From NCBI GenBank assembly GCA_001599975.1, contig BCIO01000004.1, positions 3,828-67,827 on the forward strand: DNA of 64,000 bases, read 5' to 3'. Positions 36,368-48,202 of the stretch are shown here, one piece after another. The stretch's first letter is position 1, and the number at the start of each line of letters is the position of its first letter. The position numbers were made by a program, and so were the translations under genes. This DNA comes from Cystobasidiopsis lactophilus. Lineage: Eukaryota; Basidiomycota; Agaricostilbomycetes; Agaricostilbales; Chionosphaeraceae. The notes below the pieces were generated by a model. It made no database searches, was not told the DNA's origin, and saw only the letters and a list, made by a program, of their open reading frames with translations.

Positions 36368-38146
36368 TCACTCCCCAAAAAACTCAGATTCATCCTGCCC
36401 CGCGTCTTCTTCAGGTGCTGGTTATATGAAGTCAGAATCACTCGGCACTGTGCGTTTTTGGGGGCTGACCTTCGTATGGAGAAAATAAGCAGTTGAGGTG
36501 TCGGCGAAACTGATAGTCCACAAGTTGCCGGTCTTGGTCGTCCATAGCTGGCAAGCCTGCCATTATGGCATTAGCAGACAAAGATGTCAAGATGGGGATT
36601 TGGCGCCCACCTCCGTAGCTGGGGTGCTGGCCAAGGCCTCCTTGCTGTGAATCTTGCATTCCAGTAGGCATGCGAGGGGTGGCGTCCCCATCACCTCCTG
36701 ACTTTCCATCAGCTCCTCCTACAGCACCGCCTCCAGATCTTTCTGCCTTGGGTGCATTCCCCGAATCGCCATCCTCCTCCTCCTCGTCGTTGCCGGCGCC
36801 CAGGCCTTGAGCGGCGGAGAGCATGTCCGCCCGGAGAAAGAGGAACTGCATCAATTTCAAGAGTAGGTCGTATGTTGACCGGATTGCAGGGCACAAGTTG
36901 TCAAGAGTCCGCTGCTGGAGCATGGTGGCAAACTTGTGATAGGCGTTGATGGACATAAGGAACGGATTGAGCTGGTCGCCTGCATCTCGAGAGTGAAAAT
37001 GGCGGAAGGGCGGGAATGGCTGATTGCTGCTGTCAATGCGGATGGATCCGTCCAAAGCGACTCGGCAGAGGGTTGGGCGCGCATCGCCCGGGTAGTGCAC
37101 CTGGAAGAACCGCTCGGTTCCAGATTGAACACTTGGCGGGCCCCTGAAATACTTGGGTCTCAAAACGAGCAGTTGGTATTGGACGTGCGCGCCTTGGCCC
37201 ATGGACTTGATTTTGTTGTCGAAAACTCCTGAAATTTTCGTCAGTCCAGGGCACCAATTTGAACAGCAGAAAACTCACAACCGCCGTGGTGGAGCCCGTC
37301 GTGCCAACGAAGCGCGTCGCAGTGCAAGCAATGTCAGCCGCCTGAATCATTATGCGCAGCCAATCCTCTGAGGGTGCGAAGGCGATGACATGCTTCTTGT
37401 CCAGAAGCCGATGCTCTTGCGGGTTGACTATAGCGCCACTCAGATATCTCTACTGGAACATAGCGAACAGATCACGCACTCATGACCAGATTCGAAGGCG
37501 AATGAATCCAGAAAGCAGCCGCAGTGACCACGCCCATGGCCCGGAGGAACTTAATCTAACGCAGCTTTCAGCACACCATAGGCAGTTCATATCTTCGACT
37601 GGAGTACCTTCTTGGTGAACTGTGAAGCAGTGGCAGCCTTCGGGCTTATGAGGTGGCAAATCTCATCGACGGGTGTGGCTGTCCCAAAACAGAACCGAGC
37701 GCTCTCCAACCGGCAGATAGCCCTTATCTTCTTTGGCGGATCGGTCGAAGATGCGTCCGCTAGAGGCGATTCCCGCTTGAGGCTTTCGGTGCTGGACGGG
37801 CCAGAGTCGTGGCTCGCCTGCGAACTGGATTCTTCAAAGAAATGCGGATCTTTAACGACGGCCGAGTTGGTGTTGAGGCTGAGCAAAGCAAGCGGCTTGA
37901 GCAAAGCTTTATTTCCCGGCGTGTGCGCCATGTCAGGAGTCCCTGCATTGGAAGAACGAACTGGTCGTCCGCGAAAGACTTCTTGGAAAGCGACAGCGAT
38001 GCGAGAGCTTCTGCTTATTTGACGCTTGCAGGCGCTCTTTCAAGTCTACAAGAGAAGCATGAGAGACAGCTTGCACCGAGCTTGCCCAGTGCCTTCAATG
38101 CCGACACCACCAGCTCCTCTCCCGGATGAAGTCGATTTGCATTCAT
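36368..38146 (-). CDS. Unrecognised conserved-looking intracellular protein
   Basis: Eight or nine exons can be joined in phase from ATG 38146 to TGA 36368, about 450 residues. Segments in order: RLHPGEELVVSALKALGKLD, KQKLSHRWTPDMAHTPGNKA, KKIKFLRAMGVVTAAAFWIH, NPQEHRLLDKKHVIAFAPSE, MIQAADIACTATRFVGTTGS, VRVFDNKIKSMGQGAHVQYQ, LRPKYFRGPPSVQSGTERFF, LMSINAYHKFATMLQQRTLD, then a Gly/Asp/Glu-rich linker and an acidic tail (ESEFFGE). The density of aromatic and basic conserved-looking blocks argues for a real nuclear or cytosolic protein, but I do not recognise the family. The first intron (31 nt) is suspiciously short, so the N-terminal exon is uncertain. Confidence 0.6.
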
Positions 38147-38385
38147 CTGGCCTCGCTGTTGCGCGTCTTTCCGAGCGTTGCTCTCTCGTGATGACCTTAC
38201 TCGATGTGATGTCATTGCGCATGCCAGCCGCCAAATTGTGGGTGCGGGGGGACATGAACGGCTCGTGAAATGCTGGAGCCGTTATGGCCATCGACCTCGA
38301 GCGCTAATTTTCTTGCTCTCCTTCTTCCACACTTGCAAAAGAAACCTCATCTTTTCAACGCTTACAACCAATCCACCAGCTCAAG

Positions 38386-41300
38386 ATGCTGCCTGCTACT
38401 GTCGTGTCCTCTCCTCGGCTTCTGGACCTTGCTCGCCGCCATCTTGCACCTGTTCTTCGGCGCCGAGTTGGCCGTTCGCTTTGTCGGGACCATTTAAGCT
38501 GTCAAGAGCAACCCCATTGTTCAACCCATATGCCAACCATTGCCTATGGTGGGTTCTCAGACTCCAGCTTGCTAGCTGCGTCGGATGAGCTGAACGTTTC
38601 GCGCCGTTAGTTCTACGACGAGATCCACTGCGTAGGCCCAAGCTGGAAACTGGCACCCTCGGCTCCCTTGGTCGTCGTCGACTTGCCTCCTGCTTTCACT
38701 GTGGCGGTGAGTTCGAAAACTGCGAACTCGAGTTCCCTTCAGCTGATCCGGCCGTTACGCAGGATCCGTTGGTTGCGGTGCCTGGTTTGGAAATCCACTT
38801 GCCTGTTCTTGTGAACAACACATCTCCAGTGAGTCGGATACGCCCTATTCTCTGCGCCCGAATGGAGCTCATCATATCAACTTGCAGATTCGAACGGCCA
38901 CTCCGTCCACTGCCGCTGTAGTCAAGTCTGCCCTGCGTCAGCCCGTTCGATTTGCTTTCAATAGCGTCTCGAAGATGCTCGACTGGATCTTCGTCTCGAC
39001 CAAGAGCTTCGCAGGGTTTGGTCGCCTGATGTCTCGCTTGGCCAATGTACTCAAGATCGGCTCGGAGCGCGTCCGCAACATCGAAAAACGGCTTACAACC
39101 TTGGAAGACGGAGAAGCCATGCCCGACGAGGTCCCGGTTTTCAACGCCGACGCCGGTGTCGAAATCGAGATCGCCCGTGCCGACCGTCGCCACCAGTACG
39201 AGGACCTCATAGAGGCCTCCGTTGCTATTGAACAAATGATGGCCATGGAAGCAGAGGCGGCAGCCCTTCTCAAGAGGAAACAGAAACTTTGGGTTGCGGT
39301 CTTTGAGGCCTTGGCTGCGGCCTTTTGCACTTGGCTCGCCATCAAGCGGTTGTTGCAGAGCTACTACATTCTAGGACGTGAGTCAAATTCTTTTGCATAT
39401 CGCTTTTGAACGACGCCGACCTGATGAGTCTCCTTTCACAGCGTGGCGCACTCGATTCGCCTGGAAGCACAACCTACCGGCGCTACCTCCTTGGATGTAC
39501 TTCCCATCCGATAGGGAAGAGATCATCGCTGCAGCCTCCAGAGTGACGCCGCCGCCACCTGTGGAAACGATCCCCGTCAAGATCGAAGCTACAAGCTACA
39601 AAGTGGCGGCCCCTTACATGCCGCCGAAAGATCGGCTGCCAGCGAGGCGACCTGCTACTGCCCCGGCCATGTCGCCTTCTCTCTCTCCTTCGCCTCCATC
39701 TCGTCGTCCATTTATCCCGGTCGTTGACGTGAACTTCCACCGCTTCCCATCCATTTTCCCGCCAGAGATCTCGGGCAGGAGACCTCCTCCCTATCAACCT
39801 GGCTACCTCACTCCTCGCAAACCCGAAGCTTGCANCCCTCCACCCGCCCCTCCGCAGTGTTGCCCGCCCACATCCCACCTCAAGGCAGCACGAACCCGGT
39901 CCGCACCCCTTGGGAGTTGCCCGGACCATTCTCGGCTGGCACGACCACCTACTTCCAGCCTCCGTTGCCTCAGCCAGCGCAACATGCAGTCTATCAGCAG
40001 CCTTACATCCACCCCTCGATGTCGGCCACTTTCACTGCTCCTAGAGCTCCGCCTCCAACTCCAAATTTGCTTTGGTACCCCCTGCAGCCCGCCGCCTTGC
40101 CGGCCCTCACTCTTCAAAGGACGTGTTGGTCTGTTCAGCAGCAGCACCAAGAGGTCGTCGATATGGATCTGGACGAACCTTCGCCGCCTGTTAGCGAGTC
40201 TGATATGGACTGGTCGTCGAGCTCCGACGAGGAGACCTCGCTTGATATGGACTGGTCGTCGAGCTCCGACGAGGAGACCTCGCTCGACTGCGACATGGAA
40301 GATGCTACTCTATCGTCGCACCCCATTCAGAAGCCGGTGACTGTCTCTTTTGCGACACAGCCAGTTGTCCACTGGTCTTCAGCTCCAACGTTCGGGCCGA
40401 CTCCAGCCCCAACGTTCCGGCCGACTCCAGCCCCAACGTTCCGGCCGACTCCAGCCCCAGCTCTCCGGCCGACTCCAGTCCCAGTCACGCCTTCACCTCC
40501 TTCCAGACCTGAGCCAGCTGTCCGTCCAGCTGCTCAAACTCAACCCAACAGCCTCAAAAGGCCTCATTCTAGTCTTCGCGCTTCCGTGCTAGTGGTGAGC
40601 TCCAGTCCTAGTCGTTGGTTTTGTTTCTGGCTGACTTGCTCGCAGGCTAACGCTTTCAAATCTTGCGCAACGCCTACGACTCCTACTCCCCTACCACCCA
40701 AACCCACTCCACCAGTAGCTCAAAAGCCCAAAATTGAGGTATACAAGCGTCCTGCGCCTCCAATGCCAAGCGTGCCGGAGCGGGTCGCAACTTCAAGCTC
40801 TTCAAAGTCTCTGCCCTCGGCTCGCGCGTCGACGAGCGCTACACCTGCGGCAAAAGCGGTCCCAGCTTCGACCAGCCCTGCATCCCTGGAGCAACAGCAA
40901 CTGGAGATGCGACTAGCGGCCATTCGGTCGACTTGCGCGTTTGTCAATGCGGACCGCCCGGATGCGGACATCAAGGCCTGGGCGGCCCCATGCTCCTTGG
41001 TCGCCGAGCTGTGCCTACACCCCGACCCTTCTACCGTCTTCGCTGCGACTATGTACCAAGGCATCTACAACCGTCACCTCAAAGGTATCAACCTGCGCGA
41101 GATCGACTACGTGCTCTTACCGATGCCAGCAAATGAGCCTCCGGAAGGTGCCAATCGGACTTGGTGGCAGACCGAGAGCGTTTGGGGATTGGGAGTGGTC
41201 AGCTTCGAGGACCAGATAGTTGACTTCTATTGTCCTGGAGCATCCGAAGAAACCGGGCAATGGGCTTTCAAAGTAAGTCTGATTCCCTCTTCAAACTCTG

Positions 41301-41687
41301 CCTTTCTCCTGCTGACAAGCGCTCAATAGGCCATCAAGACTGTAATGGCTGGCCTCATCAAGTGCTCGCCCTACACCTCGCTCAGGCTGCAAGACTTTTC
41401 GTCTAGTCTTTTCAACGTAAGTCTGCTCTTCTCTCTGACATGAGCTTGTTTTGACGGTTCTTCGCGACAGGATGGGGGACACTCTCTACACTCGCAGCAC
41501 GCCGTCGTCCAAAATATGCTCGAGCTGGCGTTGGACGACGACATTGGCTCGCTCTTCCCCAGCGCGACCAATGACTGGGCACAAGTATGCCCGTTCCTAC
41601 TTTTCTGTGTGCTTGCAGTCGATTGACGTCCTTTGCCAGTGGTACGCGATCTTGGTTCATGTCGGAGCAACGGGCGACATGCAGTAG
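38386..41687 (+). CDS. Long Pro-rich protein with C-terminal Ulp1-like (C48 peptidase-fold) domain; ambiguous base breaks the frame
   Basis: Exons 38386-38548, 38611-38706, 38743-38828, 38888-39377, 39442-40594, 40646-41272, 41330-41416, 41471-41584 and 41640-41687 give about 950 residues. The N-terminal third is helical with a hydrophobic segment (WVAVFEALAAAFCTWLAI). The middle is Pro-rich with two perfect coding repeats. The end resembles a Ulp1/SENP fold: TVFAATMYQGIYNRHLKG, DYVLLPMPANE, VWGLGVVSFEDQIVDFYCPG. At the positions of the catalytic His (HW..) and Asp (YYDS) there are Val-Trp and Tyr-Cys, so peptidase activity is doubtful. The base at 39835 is an n; the reading frame changes there, which implies one base is missing or two are extra. 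The 36-nt intron 38707-38742 is unusually short. Confidence 0.6.
40200..40486 (+). repeat. Coding tandem repeats (42-bp x2 and 24-bp x3-4)
   Basis: Bases about 40203-40286 hold two nearly identical 42-bp units encoding DMDWSSSSDEETSL. Bases about 40395-40485 hold three to four 24-bp units encoding PTPAPTFR. Both keep the reading frame of the Pro-rich protein. Confidence 0.85.
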
Positions 41688-42590
41688 CGATGTGGCAAAG
41701 TGAGTCGCCTTCTCTCTAATTGTCGGTCTTCCCATCTGAACTCTTCTATCAGAAATGTGGGACAAGGTAGTGTGGAGCAGAAAGGGCAAAGCAAGATATG
41801 GTCGAGCGCAAGTACGAGCATCGTTGGGCGGGGAAGCTCTCTCTCTAGGTACGTCTCAATTGGCACTCGTCTAGTTGGAGACCAAGAGCTCACATGTCAT
41901 CTGTGTGCAGCTTCCCTCGTGTTAAAGATCATCGTCAAGGCGGTGCCCTCGAAGGTGCCACTCAAAACCCTTGACGGCGAGCGGAGGAGCCATCTCTCCG
42001 GGTTGGTCTTTCCTCTTCCCCTCCCTAGCTGCCAAAGATCGAAAGCTAACGATCCTTTTGCTGCAGCGCCTCTCATTTCAAGACCCATCGCCAAGGCGGT
42101 GCCCTCGAAGGCGCCACTCAAAACCCTTGGCGGCCAGCGGAGGAGCCATCTCTCCGGGTTGGTCCTTCCTTTTCCCTCATCCCACGAGCTCATGCTGATC
42201 TAATGTTCAGCTGCTCCCACAAAATTCCCCCGACCTGCCACTTTCGTTCTACCAGCAGGTCTTGGGGTTGATGACCCTCAGGTGGCGACCGTGCCCATCT
42301 CTTCGGGTCAGTCTCCTGCTCTCTTTTGGACACGGAGAACGTCTGCTGATTTGTTTTGTTGCTCTGAAAGTAGTCCTTGCTCCTCCTTGCCCGTCCCGCC
42401 CTCGTTCACTGCCTGCCCCTCCACCACTTTGCCACACATCAGAGCCACACTCTGCCACACTGTAGAGCCCCAGCTTCCCCCTTGTACTTTTAGATCAGTG
42501 TCATTGCATGTGTTGGTTTCCAATTTGCGTCCCACAACGCACCGCACATCGGGTCAACCTCAAAGTTCAACATGTTGAGCCGCAAGAACG
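41688..42590. repeat. Intergenic stretch with a 157-bp-period tandem duplication
   Basis: Two copies of a block of about 110 bp lie at about 41911-42018 and 42067-42175. They share about 85% of bases, including cggtgccctcgaaggNgcca and gccatctctccgggttggtc. Each copy begins right after a cag and ends at a gttggt, so the block looks like a duplicated exon plus intron. The flanks carry further ORF fragments (41755-41850, 42262-42465), but no continuous gene could be assembled, because copy 1 and copy 2 are open in different frames. Confidence 0.6.
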
Positions 42591-43529
42591 ATGGCCACAC
42601 CGCTTGAAGCGATTCGACTGGCGAAGAAGGCGATCCGCAAGATGATGAGGGAGAAGCTGCAGAGCTTGGATGCAGCCAACATCCAGCGCCAATGTGCGTC
42701 GCTCTCACCCAAGAATGTGGATTCACGAACTGAAGAAGGTGAACGACAGCCGAAGCGGTGACGAGTCAAGTCTTGCGTTCTGCGTGGTTCGCTTCTGCCC
42801 AGCGCATCTGCGTCTACTTGTCCATGCCGCACGGCGAGCTGCAAACAGACTCCATCGTTCGCGACGCTTTCAAACGGGGAAAGGTTCGTCCCCTCCTCTC
42901 CCCTTCATTGCTTGTGAATGCATATGGAGAACGGACGAACAGACCGTCTACATTCCATTCTGCAAAGTCCCACACGAGCCTTTCACCATGAAGATGCTGC
43001 GCCTCCACTCGCTCGAGGAGTTCGAGGGCTTGGTCGCCAATTCCTGGGGCATTCGGGAGCACCCTACTGAAGAGGGTACCCAAGAAGGTACAGACTACTC
43101 CTTACCATAGCTTAACAAAGCTCATTTGGACACGGATGTACAGCGATGGACCCGGATTCAGAAGGGCTCGATGTCATCCTCATGCCTGGCCTGGCTTGGG
43201 ATCTGTCTGGCAACCGACTAGGCTACGGCAAAGGCTTTTACGACCGCTATTTGGAGATGACGACCATGTGGTGTCGATCGAGAGAGAAGCATTTGCCTCT
43301 GCTCGGTGGGTGGTGCTCCCTTTGCCCCAAGCCTTTCAACTGGCTTAGCATAAGATGCCCGTCTGCAGTCGGGCTATCGCTGGAGGAGCAGATCATGAAG
43401 GACATCACCTTACCCATCGACATCACAGATCACAAGCCCAAGCTCATCCTCACCGCTTCCACCCAGATCCCCTCCCATTATGTTCCTGACGTGGAGGACA
43501 TCCCATCAGGCTATTCGACCCCGAGATAG
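42591..43529 (+). CDS. FAU1: 5-formyltetrahydrofolate cyclo-ligase (methenyl-THF synthetase)
   Basis: Exons 42591-42693, 42750-42883, 42943-43087, 43144-43305 and 43369-43529 give 234 residues in phase. Landmarks: an N-terminal basic helix ([18 protein letters not shown]), [38 protein letters not shown], and the ATP/folate-binding core [20 protein letters not shown] followed by YDRYL. The enzyme converts 5-formyl-THF to 5,10-methenyl-THF with ATP and so returns the inhibitory storage folate to one-carbon metabolism. Length and motif order are normal. The start codon is the first ATG in frame and lies in a good context after an A-rich leader. Confidence 0.94.
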
Positions 43530-43733
43530 CTTACCCATTGCATTTTGTATACCGACGACAACGGCTTGATGTAGGAAAGTCCTGGACACAAGCGCTGGCT
43601 ACTGTCACCAGCAACTCTGACATGGGCCCGAAAGTGAAGGAAACGGGCCACGGCTGCATGGGGGCATGGGAAGACCGTGCATCGGTGTACAATACAATCC
43701 GCTGGAAGTGTGCGGCAAAGTACAAGCATGATT

Positions 43734-46107
43734 TCACACGACGATGACTTCCTGCGCCGAGTCCAGCACATCGAGAGGCAGAGCGCATTCCCTTCCCTCT
43801 TGCAAGATGTCTGGGGCAGCTTTGAAATGGCGAGGGAAAGGCTCGGCGTAGTCGGTGTTGAGCCGCCTGGAGCGCCGGCCAGGTTGAGCGGTGGTCAGGT
43901 TGGTGGCTCCGGCGTTGTAGGCCGCTTCGAGCGCGTCTTCGGTCAAGATCAACGATGACATAGCCGGGATATAGTCGGTGAAGAGGTTGGTGGACGGCAA
44001 GAGAGGGGCGGATAAAGGTAAGGTGATACAGAGCGAGTCGGCCCGGTTCAAGAAGCGGATTCTGTACGCCGACCGCATAGATGAGCTTGCAGAGCAGCCA
44101 AAAAGGAGAGCATATGACGCACCTGTCACTTTCGAGGTTGTCGGCCACGTCCAGCGAGCGAGGACAAGCAGCGAGGGCGAGCTGGCGGATGGAAGCGGCC
44201 ATCTCTTGGTCTTTGATGTAGTCCGGGAAACCTCCGACGCCCAAAGCTTGAGGGAAGTAGTCGAGGTAAGCCCATTCCAGCTCCCGGTCTTCCAGACGAG
44301 GCGCCGGCAGATCTTCCATTGTCTGTTCGTTCGTAGCAAGTCTTCAGACGTGATTGTTGTCTAGAAGGTAGAGTGATCAAACGAACCAAAAGGTGCAGCC
44401 AAGGCCTTCGGTCGACCCACGCATCCGCAAATGACAGGCCATCAGTCATTGTCTGGACTAGCTTGATGTCCACCTCTGGCTGCTTGACCTTTTTCTTCTT
44501 GCCCAAACCTGGCACCAAGTCTCGAGGCACCTTGAGGTCCGCAGAGGAAGAAGAAGAAGAAGAAGGTGGGCCAGCCCAGAACTGCAAAGCGGCCAAAGTA
44601 GCCCTCAAATCGAGTGGTGGGTCCGGCTCCATGCCGACCAAATCGAGAGGCGCCGCGTTGCCCTCCGGGCTCGGCGGGTATTCGGACGGATAGCGGCGAG
44701 GCGGGAAGTTGTGGGCGTTGTAAACAGCTTTGAGGGTTCGGGTGGAGAGCGAGGTAAGCTGTTGCAAGAGGGGCAAGACTTCGGAAGGAGCGGCGGGCGT
44801 GAAAGTGAGCAGTTCTTGGATTGGCAAGCGGTCAAAGGGGATTCTGGTCGAGTCTGTAGGTTATAAGAAGGCACTACGAATCAGGTTTGTTCAGCCTGAT
44901 GGCGTGGAGCGCCACCTACCGTTGCAAGTCAAGATGACTGGCCGCTTCGAGTTGGCGACGACTTGTATCACGCCTGTGCTCGCGGAAAGCGCATTTGAGC
45001 TCACGAAGAAGGAGCTATAGGTAGAGCAGGCCACGCACCATCCCAGAAGGACGAGTGGGACTTGTCGTCGTGGAAGAGCAGGTCGACTTCCTCGATGAGG
45101 ATGACAGTCTGGTTGATCTTCTTTTCTTCCTTTTCCTTGCCCTTGACGCCATTGGGGACGCCGTTAGCTTTCTTCGAGGTGGCGGCTTTGGCGAACATGG
45201 CCATGAGCGGGTTGCTGCCACCGGTGGAGGAGGCCGGGTTGCGGATGACGGTGTGGTTTCGACCGACTTCGCCCACCGCGGTCAAGAGATCTTTGTAGGA
45301 GCGGCCAGACGTGCCTGGGTTGACCTCGTGCACCTGCCAGCCGAGCTCCTGGGCGACGGCGTAGACGGTGGAAGTCTTGCCGGTGGAGTGGCCGCCTTGG
45401 AGGAGGATCAAGTTGGTCAAGACTGGGAACCTGGGTTTAGCTTCTTGGCTGTCGTCGTCGTCCAAAGTGCGGTCGGCGTCGTCGAGGAGGTCGTAGTCGT
45501 CGTCGACGATGAAATCGTCCAAGTCATCTTCGGATCCCGCCCTTCGACCCCTGCGCTTCTTGACCGGCTTCAACACCTGCCTGAGCACGGCCTGCTTGTC
45601 CTTGCCGGGCTCGCCCCTCGTGAGCTGCAGCGCCTGGAGCCAGTCCCTGAGCAAGAAAGCGTGCTCCCTGTTCTGCGCCCCGAGCACCTCCTCCGCCTTG
45701 GATGGCGCCCACGCCGTTGCCCACAGCCTGTCGTTGGTTTGTGAATCGGACAGGGCGACACGCTGGGCCAAGGAACCGGCGGGAGAAGGGGCGTCTTCCT
45801 CCTCGCGCTCCAATGAAGCGGCCCTTCCATCTTCGCCTTCTTCGCCCTCGACGCGGGTGCTGCGCTTGGCCCAGAAGCCAGCTGGGTCCGAGAGAGGTTC
45901 TTTGGCTGAAGTCCTGCGCGCGAACGAGGTCGAGGCGGTGGGCAGGAAAGTGTGCTCGAGATGCTGCAGGTTCGCCCATGGCGCCGCCTCCCTGGCTTTG
46001 ACAGCGACCTTCTTCCGCTTCGTCGAGCTCACAGCAGAGACCGGTGCAGCCTTGCGTTTCTTGGGCGCCTGAATGACCGCCACAATCTCGACATCCGAGC
46101 TGCTCAT
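43734..46107 (-). CDS. ELG1: Elg1/ATAD5-like RFC-type clamp unloader, large subunit
   Basis: Exons 46107-45039, 44973-44920, 44853-44387, 44322-44123 and 44061-43734 give 705 residues. An N-terminal basic, disordered region (KKRKAAPVSAVSSTKRKK) is followed by the WAPSKAEEVLG and LRDWLQALQL blocks. The AAA+ core has Walker A LLQGGHSTGKTS and Walker B TVILIEEVDLLF. Next comes VVANSKRPVILTCND (sensor 1). The C-terminal part is helical, with RRSRRLNTDY near the end. Elg1-RFC removes PCNA from DNA after replication and repair (family knowledge). The protein is shorter than metazoan ATAD5 but close to fungal Elg1. The start ATG 46107 is preceded by stops in frame. Confidence 0.88.
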
Positions 46108-46370
46108 CGTTGCCCTCCGCCAACCGTGTTGTTTGCTGCCTGCCTTGGAGTTTTCGGGTTGCTGAACGCGTTGCTGCTGGTTGCTATGGACTCTCAAGGA
46201 TGTGTCGAGCTGCCATTCACGCGGATTCTGTCTGCTCCCAGCCTGCCTTCGACCCAAGGCGTTCGACGTCAAGAAGGCGTCCAAGGCTTCCCTTTGTCTG
46301 CCCAGTGGCAAGAACCGGCCGGCGCCCTGGCTTGTCTCTGCTCTGCCAATGCCCATCTGAACTAGGCCGT

Positions 46371-47755
46371 CATGCACCGCGGCTCGTCTTGGCCCATGAA
46401 CCAAAAGCGCAGGGCAGCCCACTTGGTTGCGCGGGCAGACAACACCACCGTCCCAGGCGCGTTTCTGCTCATTGTGCTCGCGTTCTTGCTTGAGCAGTTA
46501 CCAATATAGATGCTCCACCTCCCAACAAGGCTGATGCGTCCCAGTCGGTGCCCACGAATGAGCCGACCGACACCACCGGAACGACGGCGGTCAGCTCGAC
46601 GGACAAGACCACGTCATCCGCTCCTGGCACGACGTCCAGCAGCGACCCGTCTACGGCCCCGTCCTCCCAGACTTCAGTCTCTGAGCCGGCCATCACGGAG
46701 ACGCCGGCCATCCTAACAGCGCCACCGCCCGCCACGCATAACGCCGATGAGCTCAAGTCGCTTCAGGACGTGAGTTCCTCCCTTTCTAGTCTTGAGAGAC
46801 AACTCCAAAGCAACGACCTAGGCCTATTCCTCTGTTTATTCTCTGGCGAACGAGGCCAACTTCAAGTCGTGGGTGTCGGACGCCAACGTTTACGCGAATT
46901 GGGCCGCGTCCTTGTCCTCGTCCATCCTTGCGGTCCAAGATGCTTTGGATCACACGGCAACGCAGACTAGCAATGAGCAGACCACCTCTGCTCCTTCCAG
47001 CAAACCGGGCAAGACCACCTCCCATTCTTACTCTTCCACCACCACAATCGGGGTGCCGGCTCCGAACAACACAGGATCGAAGGAAGATGATGGGTGCGCT
47101 TGCTGCCTCTCTCAGTGTCTTGTTGAGTCGGGCTAACAAAGAGCGCAGGTTTCATTTGAGCACTGGCGCAATAGTCGGGATTGGGATCGCTGGCGCTTGC
47201 GGCCTCGTCATCCTTCTTTACTTTCTCTTCCGCCCATGCTGCGCCCGCACGCGAGATCGCCGCCTTGCTCGTCCGCGCTACATTAGGAAAGGGTTGGCGC
47301 CGGTCACGGACGACATCCCCGAGTTCAGCTCGAAGACTCCCCTCACCTCGCGCTCTCGGCCTTCGCCCATCGTCGATCCTGCCACCGCTACCCCTGCGCG
47401 AGAAAAAGGTTTCTCCAACGCCGCCGGCCACCGCCTTCGCAACTTGGCCACTCGCATCGGCCAAGCCGTCTCTTCCGATGGACACCAGCACGAAAAGCCG
47501 CCCATCACACCCAAAATGGCAGAGTCGCAATATGCAGAAGTCATCGACGAGCCTTCCGTGCACTCCAGGCCATCCGACCAAGGGCTTGCGTACGTGCCTG
47601 CAGCTCTCAGAGCGGGTGGTTCGGGAGTCACGTCCGGCGGACGGAACACGAGCGACCTCGTCCACTCCCCTCAAACTTCCTCTCGGCGACCTGCAAGTGA
47701 CGGTCAGAGGCTGCCCAATCCCTTTGCTTCGGCTAAATCGGCTTGGGACCCTTGA
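46371..47755 (+). CDS. Mucin-like single-pass membrane protein (first of a pair)
   Basis: Clear exons: about 46502-46769, 46822-47093 and 47149-47755. The ectodomain is Ser/Thr/Pro-rich with a short conserved-looking helical island (AYSSVYSLANEANFKSWVSD, then ANWAASLSSSILAVQDAL). One transmembrane segment (GAIVGIGIAGACGLVILLYF) leads to a cytosolic tail of about 170 residues that starts with CCARTRDRR and ends in PNPFASAKSAWDP. The N-terminal exon with the signal peptide is unresolved: the ATG-started ORF near 46371 (MHRGSSWPMNQKRRAAHLV..) does not splice in phase to 46502. Function unknown; the layout fits a wall or osmotic sensor-like protein. It is divergent from ELG1, 264 bp away. Confidence 0.65.
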
Positions 47756-48202
47756 TGACTTTGAGTGGCCCAAAGTGTGCTTCGGCTTCGGATCGGACGT
47801 TATTCATAATGCTTTGTTCGAGCGCTCTGTTTTCGATGTCATTACTTCCATTTTTGGCTTGCGCTGTCTAGAACTCCTGCCATAGCGATTTGCTCAAGTT
47901 CGCTGCCTGTGCCCTGGCGTGACCTTGCCCAATTTTGTCGACTTCGGACTAGAATAGCCCAGAGCACGGTTTCTGTCTCATTCCGACACAACACTCGTTT
48001 AAGTGGACAGACGTTACACCCTCGGTGGACGGTCTGGTCGACTTCTTGTTCTGCGACTTGCCCTCCAAGCCCGAACAGGGCCTGTGAATTGAGGTGGCGT
48101 TCGCCCGCCTTCTCGATGGTCCGTTCGCTGATACTTCAACTGCGTTTCCGAGTGCTTACTTGACGCAAGGGACAGGCTCCTCGCCCAACGCCAGGGGCGA
48201 AA
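47756..48202. other. Gap between the two mucin-like genes
   Basis: A 447-bp region. It probably contains the promoter and an unrecognised signal-peptide exon of the downstream membrane protein. An ATG at 48115 opens a short ORF (MVRSLILQLRF..) that could be part of it, but no in-phase splice was found. Confidence 0.35.
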
